Shown: positions 31,701-41,000 of the stretch, one piece after another
Layout: the number at the start of each line of letters is the position of its first letter
Position numbering within the stretch: position 1 is the first letter of the stretch
DNA from: Acanthaster planci
Taxonomy: Eukaryota > Echinodermata > Asteroidea > Valvatida > Acanthasteridae
Length of the DNA stretch: 48,459 nucleotides
Direction of reading: 5' to 3'
Assembly (NCBI RefSeq): GCF_001949145.1
Contig: NW_019091523.1
Coordinates: 1 to 48,459 of the forward strand
Notes under the pieces: model-generated
Databases searched by the model: none
The model's input: only the letters and a program-made list of their open reading frames with translations
Told to the model about the DNA's origin: nothing
Translations under genes and position numbers: made by a program

Positions 31701-32020
31701 ATTGAACTCTATATAAGCCTCCCTGCTTGTGATAAATATTCCTCAATCAAGCCTGATCTTGATAGCCACACTCAGTCGGGACAAGTCAGCGGTGTCAAAT
31801 AGATGTGGATATGAATATAGAATTGGATTCGAGGATAATCTCGACGAAGCACGTTCACATTAACTACTGCCTGGAGTTTCACGACCTCGTTTTAAAAAGC
31901 CCCGCGAATTTTGGCATAATAGAGGACTCTTTTAGTACTTGCACATTACGGTAACTTACTCAGTCCGTTGCTTCTTATGACTACTGCGGTCAGAATGGTT
32001 GTTAACAACGGTAACCTCAT
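19537..32020 (-). CDS. SRCR receptor gene A: signal peptide, 8 SRCR domains, TM, cytoplasmic tail (12 exons, 1003 aa)
   Basis: Predicted type I membrane receptor of the scavenger receptor cysteine-rich superfamily; such proteins bind microbial or modified-self ligands on invertebrate immune cells. Coding exons, in transcript order: 31960-32020, 28908-29234, 27958-28296, 27372-27683, 26501-26809, 25374-25703, 24380-24688, 23882-24208, 23376-23549, 22584-22733, 21747-21868, 19537-19788. All introns up to the TM exon are phase 1; the last is phase 0. The sum is 3012 bases, an exact multiple of three including the stop. Each SRCR domain has six cysteines in the group A spacing (no Cys before GRVEV, LG(Y/F) instead of LGC). 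The last domain is split over two exons. The first exon was found by comparing A with B. Extra 5' non-coding exons are possible. Ligand and cell type are unknown. Confidence 0.85.
20246..21170. other. Assembly gap (925 N)
   Basis: Unsequenced bases; any open frame across it is an artefact. Confidence 1.
21229..21361 (+). CDS. Possible terminal exon of a small six-cysteine secreted peptide, nested in gene A intron
   Basis: A plus-strand frame after a good acceptor (CTGTTATTCTTTTTATAG ending at 21228) encodes 43 residues with spacing C-x5-C-x9-C-x10-C-x5-C-x6-C, then Ser-Arg and a TAA. ATTAAA, a variant poly(A) signal, lies at 21442-21447. The exon would start with one base that completes a codon. 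Cysteine density and basic residues (LRRRY) resemble small secreted defence peptides, but the spacing does not match a class I can name. Upstream exons, including any signal peptide, would lie in the gap. An in-frame extension upstream is also open, so the acceptor is not proven. It could be chance or repeat-derived. Confidence 0.3.
21747..21868 (-). CDS. SRCR gene A, transmembrane exon
   Basis: After a phase 1 acceptor it encodes Trp-Ser-Thr-Thr, then the hydrophobic span [19 protein letters not shown], then Gly-Val-Lys-Leu-Tyr-Arg as stop-transfer. It ends at CCACAG before GTAGGT (phase 0). Span length and the following Lys and Arg suit a single-pass type I protein. Confidence 0.85.
22584..22733 (-). 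CDS. SRCR gene A, exon for second half of SRCR domain 8
   Basis: Encodes 50 residues with Cys at VIC, DDC, SSC and VEC plus an extra Cys (PGC) at the exon end. Acceptor ATTTTAG, donor GTAAGT, both phase 1. It pairs with 23376-23549 to make one domain of about 108 residues. Confidence 0.8.
23376..23549 (-). CDS. SRCR gene A, exon for first half of SRCR domain 8
   Basis: Encodes [25 protein letters not shown] and [18 protein letters not shown], then a GTGAGT donor. Splitting one SRCR domain over two exons occurs only for this membrane-proximal domain, in both genes. Confidence 0.85.
23882..24208 (-). CDS. SRCR gene A, SRCR domain 7 exon
   Basis: 109 codons, phase 1 at both ends. It contains [34 protein letters not shown] and six cysteines. 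Gene B has no counterpart; unrelated DNA stands in its place. Confidence 0.9.
24380..24688 (-). CDS. SRCR gene A, SRCR domain 6 exon
   Basis: 103 codons, phase 1-1. Contains [35 protein letters not shown] and six cysteines; donor CCAG/GTAACC. It corresponds to B domain 3. Confidence 0.9.
25374..25703 (-). CDS. SRCR gene A, SRCR domain 5 exon
   Basis: 110 codons, phase 1-1. Contains [38 protein letters not shown] and six cysteines, ending at donor AGAG/GTAGGA. It corresponds to B domain 2, but the C-terminal third differs markedly between the two. Confidence 0.9.
26501..26809 (-). CDS. SRCR gene A, SRCR domain 4 exon (divergent)
   Basis: 103 codons, phase 1-1. Has [20 protein letters not shown], where WGTVC is usual, and a shortened C-terminus ([10 protein letters not shown]) without the usual His-x-x-Asp between the last two cysteines. 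All six cysteines remain. No counterpart in B. Confidence 0.85.
27372..27683 (-). CDS. SRCR gene A, SRCR domain 3 exon
   Basis: 104 codons, phase 1-1. Contains [18 protein letters not shown] and [12 protein letters not shown], where RQLGYG is usual; six cysteines. Donor is CCAA/GTTAGT, and retention would give an immediate in-frame stop. No counterpart in B. Confidence 0.88.
27958..28296 (-). CDS. SRCR gene A, SRCR domain 2 exon
   Basis: 113 codons, phase 1-1. Contains [36 protein letters not shown] and six cysteines. A short insertion in the first strand region (ISADGP) is not seen in the other domains. No counterpart in B. Confidence 0.88.
28908..29234 (-). CDS. SRCR gene A, SRCR domain 1 exon
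   Basis: 109 codons, phase 1-1. Contains [36 protein letters not shown] and six cysteines. It is identical to B domain 1 except for one residue (Tyr versus His before Asn-Asn-Cys). The match continues into both introns. Confidence 0.92.
31051..31890. other. Distal part of SRCR gene A intron 1
   Basis: Contains the end of a dispersed element with CCTGGATCCGCCCCTGG at about 31147-31163 and no coding sequence that I recognise. A CTATATAAGC word at 31709-31718 is TATA-like on the plus strand, with no gene attached. Confidence 0.4.
31960..32020 (-). CDS. SRCR gene A, exon 1: start codon and signal peptide
   Basis: ATG, then [13 protein letters not shown] and a polar end: a basic start, a hydrophobic core and small residues suited to cleavage. 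61 bases, donor CTGA/GTAAGT, phase 1, which joins to domain 1 as Ser-Gln-Tyr-Asp. Gene B has the same exon 14 kb away with only two conservative changes (Leu to Val, Ile to Leu), which is why I trust it although it is short. Confidence 0.8.
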
Positions 32021-32345
32021 CCCGCTGCTGTCAGCTGTAGGTCACCTTTTTTACCAGACACAGTCAAAGGCTTCTGCACAATATGATTCCGAACTTCTGC
32101 AGCCACAATCCCAGAACTAAGAATTTCAAGTGACATGGGAAAATTCCATACGACTGTTGTCACATGACTCTCTTCACTGACGAAGCCTGATGATGAGTTG
32201 GCACGCGAGTGCACACATAGACCGAAGTCCAGGTCGAGGCCAAACCTCGTGGACTCGTTTCTAGTTCAGTTTTTGGTTGGAATGAAAAAGTCGTGTTGGA
32301 AACTGGTATTGGTGAATTAATATTTAATAATTTAATTTTCATTAA
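32021..32345 (-). promoter_or_regulatory. Conserved upstream region of SRCR gene A
   Basis: Blocks shared with 46063-46425: CAGTCAAAGGCTTCTGCA, CGACTGTTGTCACATGACT (32151-32169), GACGAAGCCTG, AGGTCGAGG, TTTCTAGTTCAG and ACTGGTATTGGTGAATTAAT. It includes a CACATG E-box in GTCACATGAC about 140 bp upstream of the ATG. Conservation between paralogs whose introns have diverged suggests promoter or 5' UTR function. No clear TATA box. Confidence 0.55.
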
Positions 32346-32388
32346 TTTTCCATAAAGCTAATACCCTCGGTCTTAAGTACGTACCCCA

Positions 32389-32755
32389 GTAACCACGGGC
32401 GTAAATCTTGGGAGATGGGGGGGTATTTATCCCCTCACTTGGGGGGAGGGGTATTGAATCCTCCTCTCGTTTTGTGGTGAACAAACATTAAAGCGGATCG
32501 TGCAGAATGTTTCAGACTTCCAACGACTAAAATGCATTCAATATCACTCAAAAAGGCAAAACAATTATTTAAAAGATCCGGGCAAGTTACCCCCCACCTT
32601 TCCCCATTCCCCCACCCCACCCCCAATTTACGGAACAAATTTATGTACGGTGACTGCTTTGTTGCGTAGCTTTCACCATTTGTGTTGAAATCAAAAGAGT
32701 TGATGAGCGAGAACCTTAGGAGAAGAGTGATGCCATCACCATCATAACGTTGAAA
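32389..32755. repeat. Dispersed C-rich repeat
   Basis: Its first part matches 2900-3140 in reverse complement; its second part matches 13296-13520 directly. So the copies at those two sites are parts of one larger element, which is most complete here. Confidence 0.55.
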
Positions 32756-32888
32756 TAGTTTCTTCGTTACATGTTCATGTTTCATGTACATGAGCCATAT
32801 ATGCTCTTTCACATTTCTCTTGTAAATCAAAAATGTCCCATTCTGCCTCCATAATATACAGCCAATGACACAGGATGACCGATCTTAA

Positions 32889-32907
32889 ACTAGTCTTGGC
32901 CCAAGAC
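32889..32907. repeat. Solitary ACTAGTCTTGGCCCAAGAC element end
   Basis: Identical to the left end of the MITE at 15433. No mate is found nearby. Confidence 0.5.
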
Positions 32908-33117
32908 TTTATCAGCAGCACTTTAATTAACAACAATGCCCCTCAACAGAGCAGCAATTTTGTGTTCAGTGTCCAAGGAAAATAGCTTTTACATGACCAT
33001 GCATGATCTTTCGTCAAGTTTGGACACCTGGAACAGAAGCACATTCTCATCGGTTGAAAAGAGCCATGGAAGTGGAATAATTGTTTGGGAACCAGCGAAA
33101 TGCAGTTTTCACTAAAG

Positions 33118-33190
33118 GAGCTTGACGAGTTACCCCCCTCAAATGTTTCCACCTGGCCACAGCTTCAGGGAACTAAGTAGCTTACTACTT
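33118..33190 (+). pseudogene. Relic of the sulfotransferase-like gene beside SRCR gene B
   Basis: CTTGACGAGTTACCCCC followed by TCAAATGTTTCCACC and GCTTCAGGGAACTAAGTAGCTT matches 16069-16135 of the plus-strand ST fragment. One extra C breaks the Leu-Asp-Glu-Leu-Pro-Pro frame. It lies upstream of unit B as the larger ST fragment does upstream of unit A, so it was copied with the SRCR unit and then decayed. Confidence 0.75.
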
Positions 33191-33586
33191 ACTTTCAGAA
33201 AACAAATGAATACATTGACTGAATATGAAGCATATACAGCACTTATATTTTACTTCAATTCGAAGTGCTTCCATTTGACAAGTATACATGGATGTACATG
33301 TGATTTAAACATGACATAACGTACAGCCTCGGGGTTACATACCAGGAATTTACACGCCTCTTTGCAATTTTGTCAAAGAGATCCTGCGGTTCAATTGCGA
33401 ACTTCTTGTGAACTCAATATTTTTGTCTTCGTCTTTCACTCCCTAAGCACTGAATTATTACACCCACAACGGTACAGACCTAATGAGATAATCAGTGTTG
33501 AGTTTTGGTCGACAAAATTTGGGCATCAGGTCGTAAACACGTTTAAGTTTGGCATTACGTGTTTAATTCTTAATGTCCACACTCAA

Positions 33587-33758
33587 TACGGGCGATTCAC
33601 AATAGAGCGCCACTAAAAGTTTGCAACACGTTGGCCAATCACAACGCGCGAAATTTGTTGACTCTTTCCACACGCGCATTGAGTTTACAAATTTGGCGCA
33701 CTGTGATTTGCCAACGCGTTGCAAACTCTTGGTGGCGCACTATTGTGAAACGGCCGTA
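33587..33758. mobile_element. Small foldback MITE, 172 bp, copy 2
   Basis: Starts TACGGGCGATTCACAATAG and ends with the inverted form CTATTGTGAAACGGCCGTA; the interior pairs almost throughout. Unit A has the uninterrupted site TCAATTGTTA at 18531-18540, so the insertion postdates the SRCR duplication, or was lost precisely from A. Confidence 0.85.
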
Positions 33759-34513
33759 TTGCTAAACATCTACAAAGAGTCTCAGCGTATTAATTATTTA
33801 AACATGTTTAAGAACTGCTAGTCAGAATAAGTTTAAGAAGTGTTAACTTAATACAGTATTACAGTGTCGACAATACGAAAACCTCAGTAGAGGCTTATCA
33901 CGTGACTTAACATGACGGCCAAAGGCATTTCAGGAAGTATACCATGTCCGTGGAGGCGCGTGCATTTTCGCATCTGTATATTTCTATTGGCAGTTTCAGG
34001 TACGCAAGAATGTTAAGAGACTTCGAATGCGCGTGCGTTTCTGCGCACATTTGTGTAAATTGAAAGCTGATCGTCAAAAATCTCGTAACTGAAAATCCTC
34101 ATACAATATGTACCAGAATGGTACAAGATGGACCAAAGTACACGCACACAGAAGTTTTAATTAAAGCGTATTTCCATATGCGTGTCAACACTTGCACCAA
34201 GCGTTGCGTATCTGTCGGGAGCGATTTTGACGGCACACGTGTGTTATGTGGGTCAATTTTTGTGTCCATGAAAGTGAAACGCATGAACGCATCGTGTACG
34301 TAACACACCCGAACAACGTACATACGAAAATGCGCCTTAAGGCTAACTTTGCACTTATTTGTTTCAATATATAACAACTGTGTCTTTTTCTCTTCACTGA
34401 AATACAGAAACGCCTTTTAAGCAGGTAAATCGGTTTCATTGTTAATGAAGAAAATCCTGTTATAAACCCCTTTTTACAAATATTCCAATCGATTTCATCT
34501 GCTTTTTGTGTGT

Positions 34514-34519
34514 TTTATT
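34514..34519 (-). promoter_or_regulatory. Poly(A) signal AATAAA of SRCR gene B
   Basis: Same context as in gene A, about 310 bp after the stop codon. Confidence 0.6.
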
Positions 34520-34827
34520 CACAAATCCACTTTTAATTTTGTAAATCTACATCATTACTAACTGTTTTGAGTTGGATTTTACTGTAGCGAAATGTCATAC
34601 CCAACCATTTAAAAATCACGATTATGCAAGATGTTTGGTGTTGGAATTACGGTCAAAGCCAAGCAAAAAGAGCCAAAGAGTTCTCTGTTGTTACTGCGTG
34701 GTATGCCATATCTACAACACTAGATATGAGGGGAGTTCATCGGTTGGGTGGTTATCGGGGTACTGTTGAGTCTGCGATGGAGTGTGACACGGGTTGATTT
34801 CACTGGAAACCTGATCGAGCGTGTTTT

Positions 34828-35076
34828 CTAACGCAGGGGGGTTGTGGAACATCGCGGGCTGGGCGGACAGGGCTGACTAGAAGGAGGATCTCGAAGACTG
34901 GGCGTAGTCAACGAACAAGGACCGCCTGAATGGACCACTGGGTAGGCTGATGACCCGCTAATGACGTCACTGTATGGCGGAGGGAGGTCTCTGTAAGAGT
35001 CGGACACACTGTCGTCTTGAGATGTTGCCCGGGCAAGTCCCACAATATCATCATGGGATGTCCGAGACCGAGAGAC
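34828..35076 (-). CDS. SRCR gene B, last exon: cytoplasmic tail with PPPY motif and stop
   Basis: 82 residues, then TAG. Starts [10 protein letters not shown] and contains [17 protein letters not shown] is a stronger class I WW ligand form than PPSY in A. The tail end differs after SPRC. Confidence 0.8.
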   Translation of the reverse strand, partial: VSRSRTSHDDIVGLARATSQDDSVSDSYRDLPPPYSDVISGSSAYPVVHSGGPCSLTTPSLRDPPSSQPCPPSPRCSTTPLR

Positions 35077-38000
35077 CTGTCAAGGAAGAAAATATGTACT
35101 GATGTACTGAGATTGAGTTGAGTTGGTTTGGGCCAAGGTGATAGTCTAGTACATCTTCTCATGGTCGCTTACAAAGATCCAAATACACAACGTTACAACT
35201 GAAAAGTCTACACATCCGCAGGCGTCAACAGGGGCGGATCCAGGATTTTTTCCGAGAGGGGTCATTCAATGTCTCATTTATTGCATTATATGACACACAT
35301 TGTATAAAATGGTATTGGTGCACTGACTTAAGTGATTTTATTATTTTCCCATTTTTTGAACCTTGTTTTTAATCAAAGCCTAACCCCCGGATCCCTGCCT
35401 GATCAAAAAATGTCAGTGAGAATCAAAATACATGAATAGTATTACAAAGGTTGCGTACCTGTGGCGCCCCAGGCGAGTGTGTGACAGATGACCTGTAAAC
35501 CTTGACACTCAAACTGAACAGGAGAACAACAGCGAAAATCCCACCGATGACGATACCCACAATTGCTGCTGTGGACCAAGCTGTGGGAAGGGGAACACAG
35601 ATTAACGGTGATAATGGCGTCGTGTGATATCAAGAGTTGGGACCTCATAAACAAATTTAGGGTCCCTTGATCAAATTGTGCATGTATCAGTCCACAGAGG
35701 GCGTTTAATGACTTTTATACGCATTTAGAAAACTGGATGATGACGTTATGTTTTGTAAAAGTAATAAGAATACCCAAAACAATGAGACTGCACTTTCACA
35801 ATTTTTCGAGTCACGTCTCGTTGAAGAATATTACATCCGGCTGAAAAAGGAAAATCGTACTGTGAAATCGATTCTCGAAAATTTTGAAAGAATGTCATTC
35901 TGACTTCCTTGCTCTACTCTTAAAAAGAAAAGAAACTTGAACAATGCCGTATTCCACAAGTGTTTGCCATCGTATGGTTGTGTAATTATCTTCATTTAAT
36001 AAAGTAGGCCTCAGTAAAGGGCGTTAGTATAGACTCGATATTCAGACCAAGTTTTCAGTTTCATTACTAAATGGGGGATTTATTTTGTTTCGAAACATGA
36101 GCCGTTTTCTCCAATACCCACTCTTCTCATCTTGACTGTAGTTCGTACATAATCCCATATCTTTCTTATTTATAATTTTTGATGTTTGTGGGCGTAACTG
36201 TCGAAATGACACAAAAACAGCAGTGCTGAAAATGAAGACCTTAAAGTCCTGAGTCCTGACGACAAACTTACAGCCCGATGGGGATTGGATGCATTCTACC
36301 CCCACGTCATCTTGGTGAATACAGGCCATCGATGCGTCAGTAAAGGAACAGTCATCCAACTTGCTCTCGTAACCGCTACAGATAACGTCACCAATTAAGA
36401 TAGGAGCAGTCCCTGTACCCATGTACACTAAAATCAGGACAAAAATTGGACATGCTAATTATTATCACTATATCACTATTATACTTGAAATTGCAACGCT
36501 TTCATTCATAATCAGAAGTAAGAGGTTTATATAGCCAAGTGCAACATTGCTTTGGAAATGACATAAAAATGGGTGAATCGATCCACGGTCTAGTCTGCCA
36601 CAATAACGTTTTCGTCTCAGAGAGATATTAGTCTCAGGCCTGTTCAAAAACAGAAGACAAATGGTATTTCCTTTTTCCAGAACGACTTAGTTTTCTCTTA
36701 AATGTTCGAAACAGGTATTGTTGAAATTTTCTGTACGTGGGCAATGAAAACAGTGCAGCTGGGGGTCTGTGATCGTAAAGGATGAGAATGGATGGCAAAC
36801 TGCAAGAACATTATGAGCCTCACGAAGACCGTCAGTTCATGTAGAACCAGTCATGCTGCAGAGCTATATTAATTTCATAGCTCTATATATGGCTAATGCC
36901 CAAAACAAGGAAGACACAAGGTGGAGTACAGGTACAAGGTGTCTCTTATGTAGGATAAAACTTTCCCCGAATCACGAGATACAGCAACAGTGTCCGTACT
37001 TATGTTCACATGAATCTAGGGTATTCAGTGTACCCGCTTTTACTCAATTTTAACTTGCTTATTGGCCTATTGGTGGGCAAGAACGTGTGGGTGTATCCGT
37101 GCAGTAAAAACTCACCCTTCTTTGACGACTTAGCGTAGCTGTAACCCAGTTGACCACAGACAACATCAGCTTCATCTTTATCCCAATAACCATTTCGATC
37201 GCAAATCGTTCCCCAAATCCCGCCTACATTTATCTCCACACGCCCTTCGTAGAGTGAAGCCCCGTCAACCAATCGCACAGATCCCTTTTCTGCTAAAAAG
37301 GAGAGACATTTTACATACACTGCAGAAACTTGAGTTTTGATGCCTTTACCATCTTTGGCCATTATGAGAGAACGCCGCAGCGTTTGCCCCTTGTGATGTT
37401 ATGCGATTGTGGTTGCTAAGACAACGATGTGCATTAAGCCGATCAATTCGGAATTAATCACGCTAATTTCACGAATGAAAACAATTAAATTGGCATGGAA
37501 AATGTAAATTTTTGGTTCAATTGCCAACNAAGATTGTTTTTCTCGATAACTTAGTTACTCTAGACGTAACTTTACTCGTTGACCGCCAGACTTTAGGTCT
37601 ATAGCCTATGTGATATTTCTGTCTGTCCCTGCACGATATCCCACAGAATGGAATGTAAATAATAGATTATTTACAATGTTTGATTCCCAATAGTTTTCAT
37701 AAGAGACGAACTGATTCAACATTATTTTGAGGGCGGGTATACTTATGATGAAATCTGCTGTATACTCCAAATTAGACATGACTTTATTTGCAGGTTGGCT
37801 CACAGAAGTCTTTTAAACAGAAACGTTACTTGTTAGCCCCATAAATAATGCTGATGTGCTGGAAAACCTGTTCTCATTGGTCTATCCACCATGGCATACA
37901 CACCCAGAAAAACCAACACGTCATATTTTCTGAAACTTAAACCAAGTGGTAATTGCCCCTTAACAATACATTTAATAAACAGTTTGTTATCCACAGCACG

Positions 38001-41000
38001 TCTAGTATTTCTGGATTTCAAGGTGAAATAGAGGACAAGATAGAATATCTGTATCGGTTGGCAGATTTCTTCCTGGAATTTGATGAAAACAAGTCGGCAC
38101 GTTTTTACAGTATGCAAATTAGAATAACACTGTGGATAAGTTGGCCGAAACATTTTTGCTGAAAATGTTCTTCCCCAAAAAACACTTGGTTGAATTCTCA
38201 GAGAGGCGATATTTTCTTGTCAAGGGGCAGGGGTAGTCTAGCATTATTGGAATTAATTATGCGACTAGTATATGCTTTGCAGGTGGGACTTGTACTTGCC
38301 TTATTCGGAAAAGAACTTTAGAAGTGAATGGAATCATCACATTGTCATTTGTTAAACAACGGCTTTTGCAGGTCCTATGCAACCCATTTGATGGGCGACG
38401 CACGACGGACGACGGGCGACGCACAACGGGCGACGCACGACGGACGACGGGGGACGCACGATGGGCGACGCACGACGGGCGACGGCAGATATGGAATTCC
38501 ATATTAGCAAAGCAATCTCCGTTTGGACAGTGTTCAAGAGAACAGGAGAGACAAGGTAAAAACAGTTCAAATATCTACTACTTCATCTTAGTAACTACTA
38601 ATGAATGTCCATCTACACAGTACAGACGTCATCGGTACATTGTAGGTTACCAAACAGGATTTGAATCAAGGTGTAAAAGACGGTTTAATCCACTGCGAGC
38701 CAGTCAGCTGTCAGAAGTCAGGTTATAAATAACGATGAATTCCTACGTTGGTTACCTGGTGGGCTACAGACAACCACGGCGTCTGTTGAGTAATCACAGT
38801 TGTTCACATAACCCCATGTACATTTAATCAACAAGTCCTCCGTGCCTCTGCAAGTAACACTGAATATGTCCCCGCTGCCTTGGCCATAGTTTCCCCACTC
38901 ATCAGGGGCTGTGGTAGGCTTGCCGTAACCCAGCTGCCAGCACACTACTGCGGCATCGTCGATATCCCATCCCTCACCGCAGATCGTGCCCCAAGTACCG
39001 TCAACGTACACCTCCACTCGTCCCCATCGATCGATAGAGCTACCAACGAGCTGGATATCATATTCGTCTATGGAAAAATAAAAGCACAAAAACAGAAAAG
39101 TCTTCTGTTTGGTTTGCACACATCTCATGGGCAGAGTGAACCAATCATGACCCTAACTGGATGAAAAGACAGGTGAAAAGTCACTTTAGTCTGAATGAGG
39201 CGTCGATATATTTGCCATGTGGGGAATATTTTGAACATCCAGTCAATTGTTGCTATTGTGACCAGCGGTAATTATTAGTATTGTGTAATGTGTCCGGCGC
39301 TTATAATTATGTCAGACTACATTAAAAGCAGCACAGCCAAGGCACAAAGTGGCCGTTCAAATCTCCAGATCATTGTCAGCGCTTTCTCCTTTTATGTATG
39401 GTCAAAACTCCATCTATGAGAAGTGTTTGGAAGAAAACACCTCCTGACACACCAAGGCACTGAGCAGTAATTCACTGAAGCACCCGTCCAAATTGAAACC
39501 AGATCTCGAAAATACTAAAAGAAATGCTACATAAAATATAATCCGGTACAATTTGCATGCATATGCATGCGGACAAGAGGTGCATTCATCTACCGTTGGT
39601 GCAGTGGGTAAGGGGGTCCTTTGAACGCACATAGACGAGAAGGACTCCGTCTATCTGACTTTGCTTTACAGCGCTTCCCGAGTTTACTTTCTCCAAAGCT
39701 CGCGGGAATAATGCCTAATTCTGCCTACCTCTTTCATTGTTGCTACACACTACGCCAACCGCTATGTATTGCAAACAGACGTGGGAGTCTTCATGCCGGA
39801 CACACTGCTGTAAGTTGCTCTCCGATCCATTGCACCTGACGTTACCCAGAACGATATCTCCTGTGCCCCGCCCAAATTCGTGCGGTCTTGAAGTCCTCTT
39901 AGCGCTTCGAAAGCCCAACTGCCGACATACCACGCTGGCTTCATTCATCCCCCAACCGTTCTGATCATCACAGATTGTTCCCCAACGACCTTTGACGTAC
40001 ACCTCCACGCGGCCCTCCAGGGTGCTGCTACCACCCACGAGTAGAACGTCATATTCACCTGGAGAAAATATGATAATTGATGGGAGAGTACGTTTGTCAG
40101 CCAAAAAATGACTTGCCAATAAACAAGTTCGAAATGAAATTGTATGGAAAGGGAATAAAAGTGTGAGTGAGCGGCCGCAGCCTCATAGGTTCAAACTATA
40201 AGGATGATACAGTAAAAAAGATAATCGATGAGGGATCGATTATCTATCGATATAAGGATGATAATGCACATTAAGTGAATAATGGGTAATATTGCACACT
40301 GCTAGGAACCCCAGGGACACATTTTGGTGACTTTTCATTCAACAGCCTGCTCACATTTTGGTCGCCTTTAAATGCCTTTCTTCAAAGATACAGACGTTAG
40401 CTTTAAATTCCTTTGATGAGTCGTTTGCCAAATCTGGGCTTTTCCTCTATTAGGAAGACGGGATTAATTAAACACTGCTTGTACGATCAATTTCCCTGTA
40501 ATTGTCTTTATGAGGCTTGATACTCAAGACAAATGAGAACTCCATCACTCAGGGTTAGTTGGGAATTCATTTTGATTCACCTGTGGTATAATTTGTTCCA
40601 GTGCAAATAACTCCAGCGTCTTGGGAGTGTGTACAGTTGTTATGGGTGTTCATCAGGCAACTGTGAAGATTGTCCTCCCAGCCTAGGCACTCAACATCGG
40701 CAAAAACTATTTTGCCACTGCCCTGGCCAAAATAAGCGCCATAAACGGCTGACCAAGCCATGCCGTAGCCCAGCTGCCTACAGGTGACTGTGGCGTCAAC
40801 CAAGTCCCATTTCTGATCGCAGACTGTTCCCCACGTGCCATTCACATACACCTCAACTCGGCCCTCTAGACTATTGTTACCTCCCACGAGACGTAAGTCA
40901 TACTGACCTGTGCAAACCAGACAAGAGTGTACAATTAAGAACTTAAAATTATACATTTGAAAACAGACCTCAAAAGTAATACTGTGTTTGTCGACGATTT

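Noticed and set aside
31709-31718. TATA-like CTATATAAGC on the plus strand
   Set aside because: No plus-strand gene follows and unit B has no counterpart; chance in AT-rich intron DNA is likely.
38257-38728. Arg-, Ser- and Val-rich open frames across the GACG tract
   Set aside because: Their repetitive residues come from the tandem DNA repeat, readable on both strands; not a gene.
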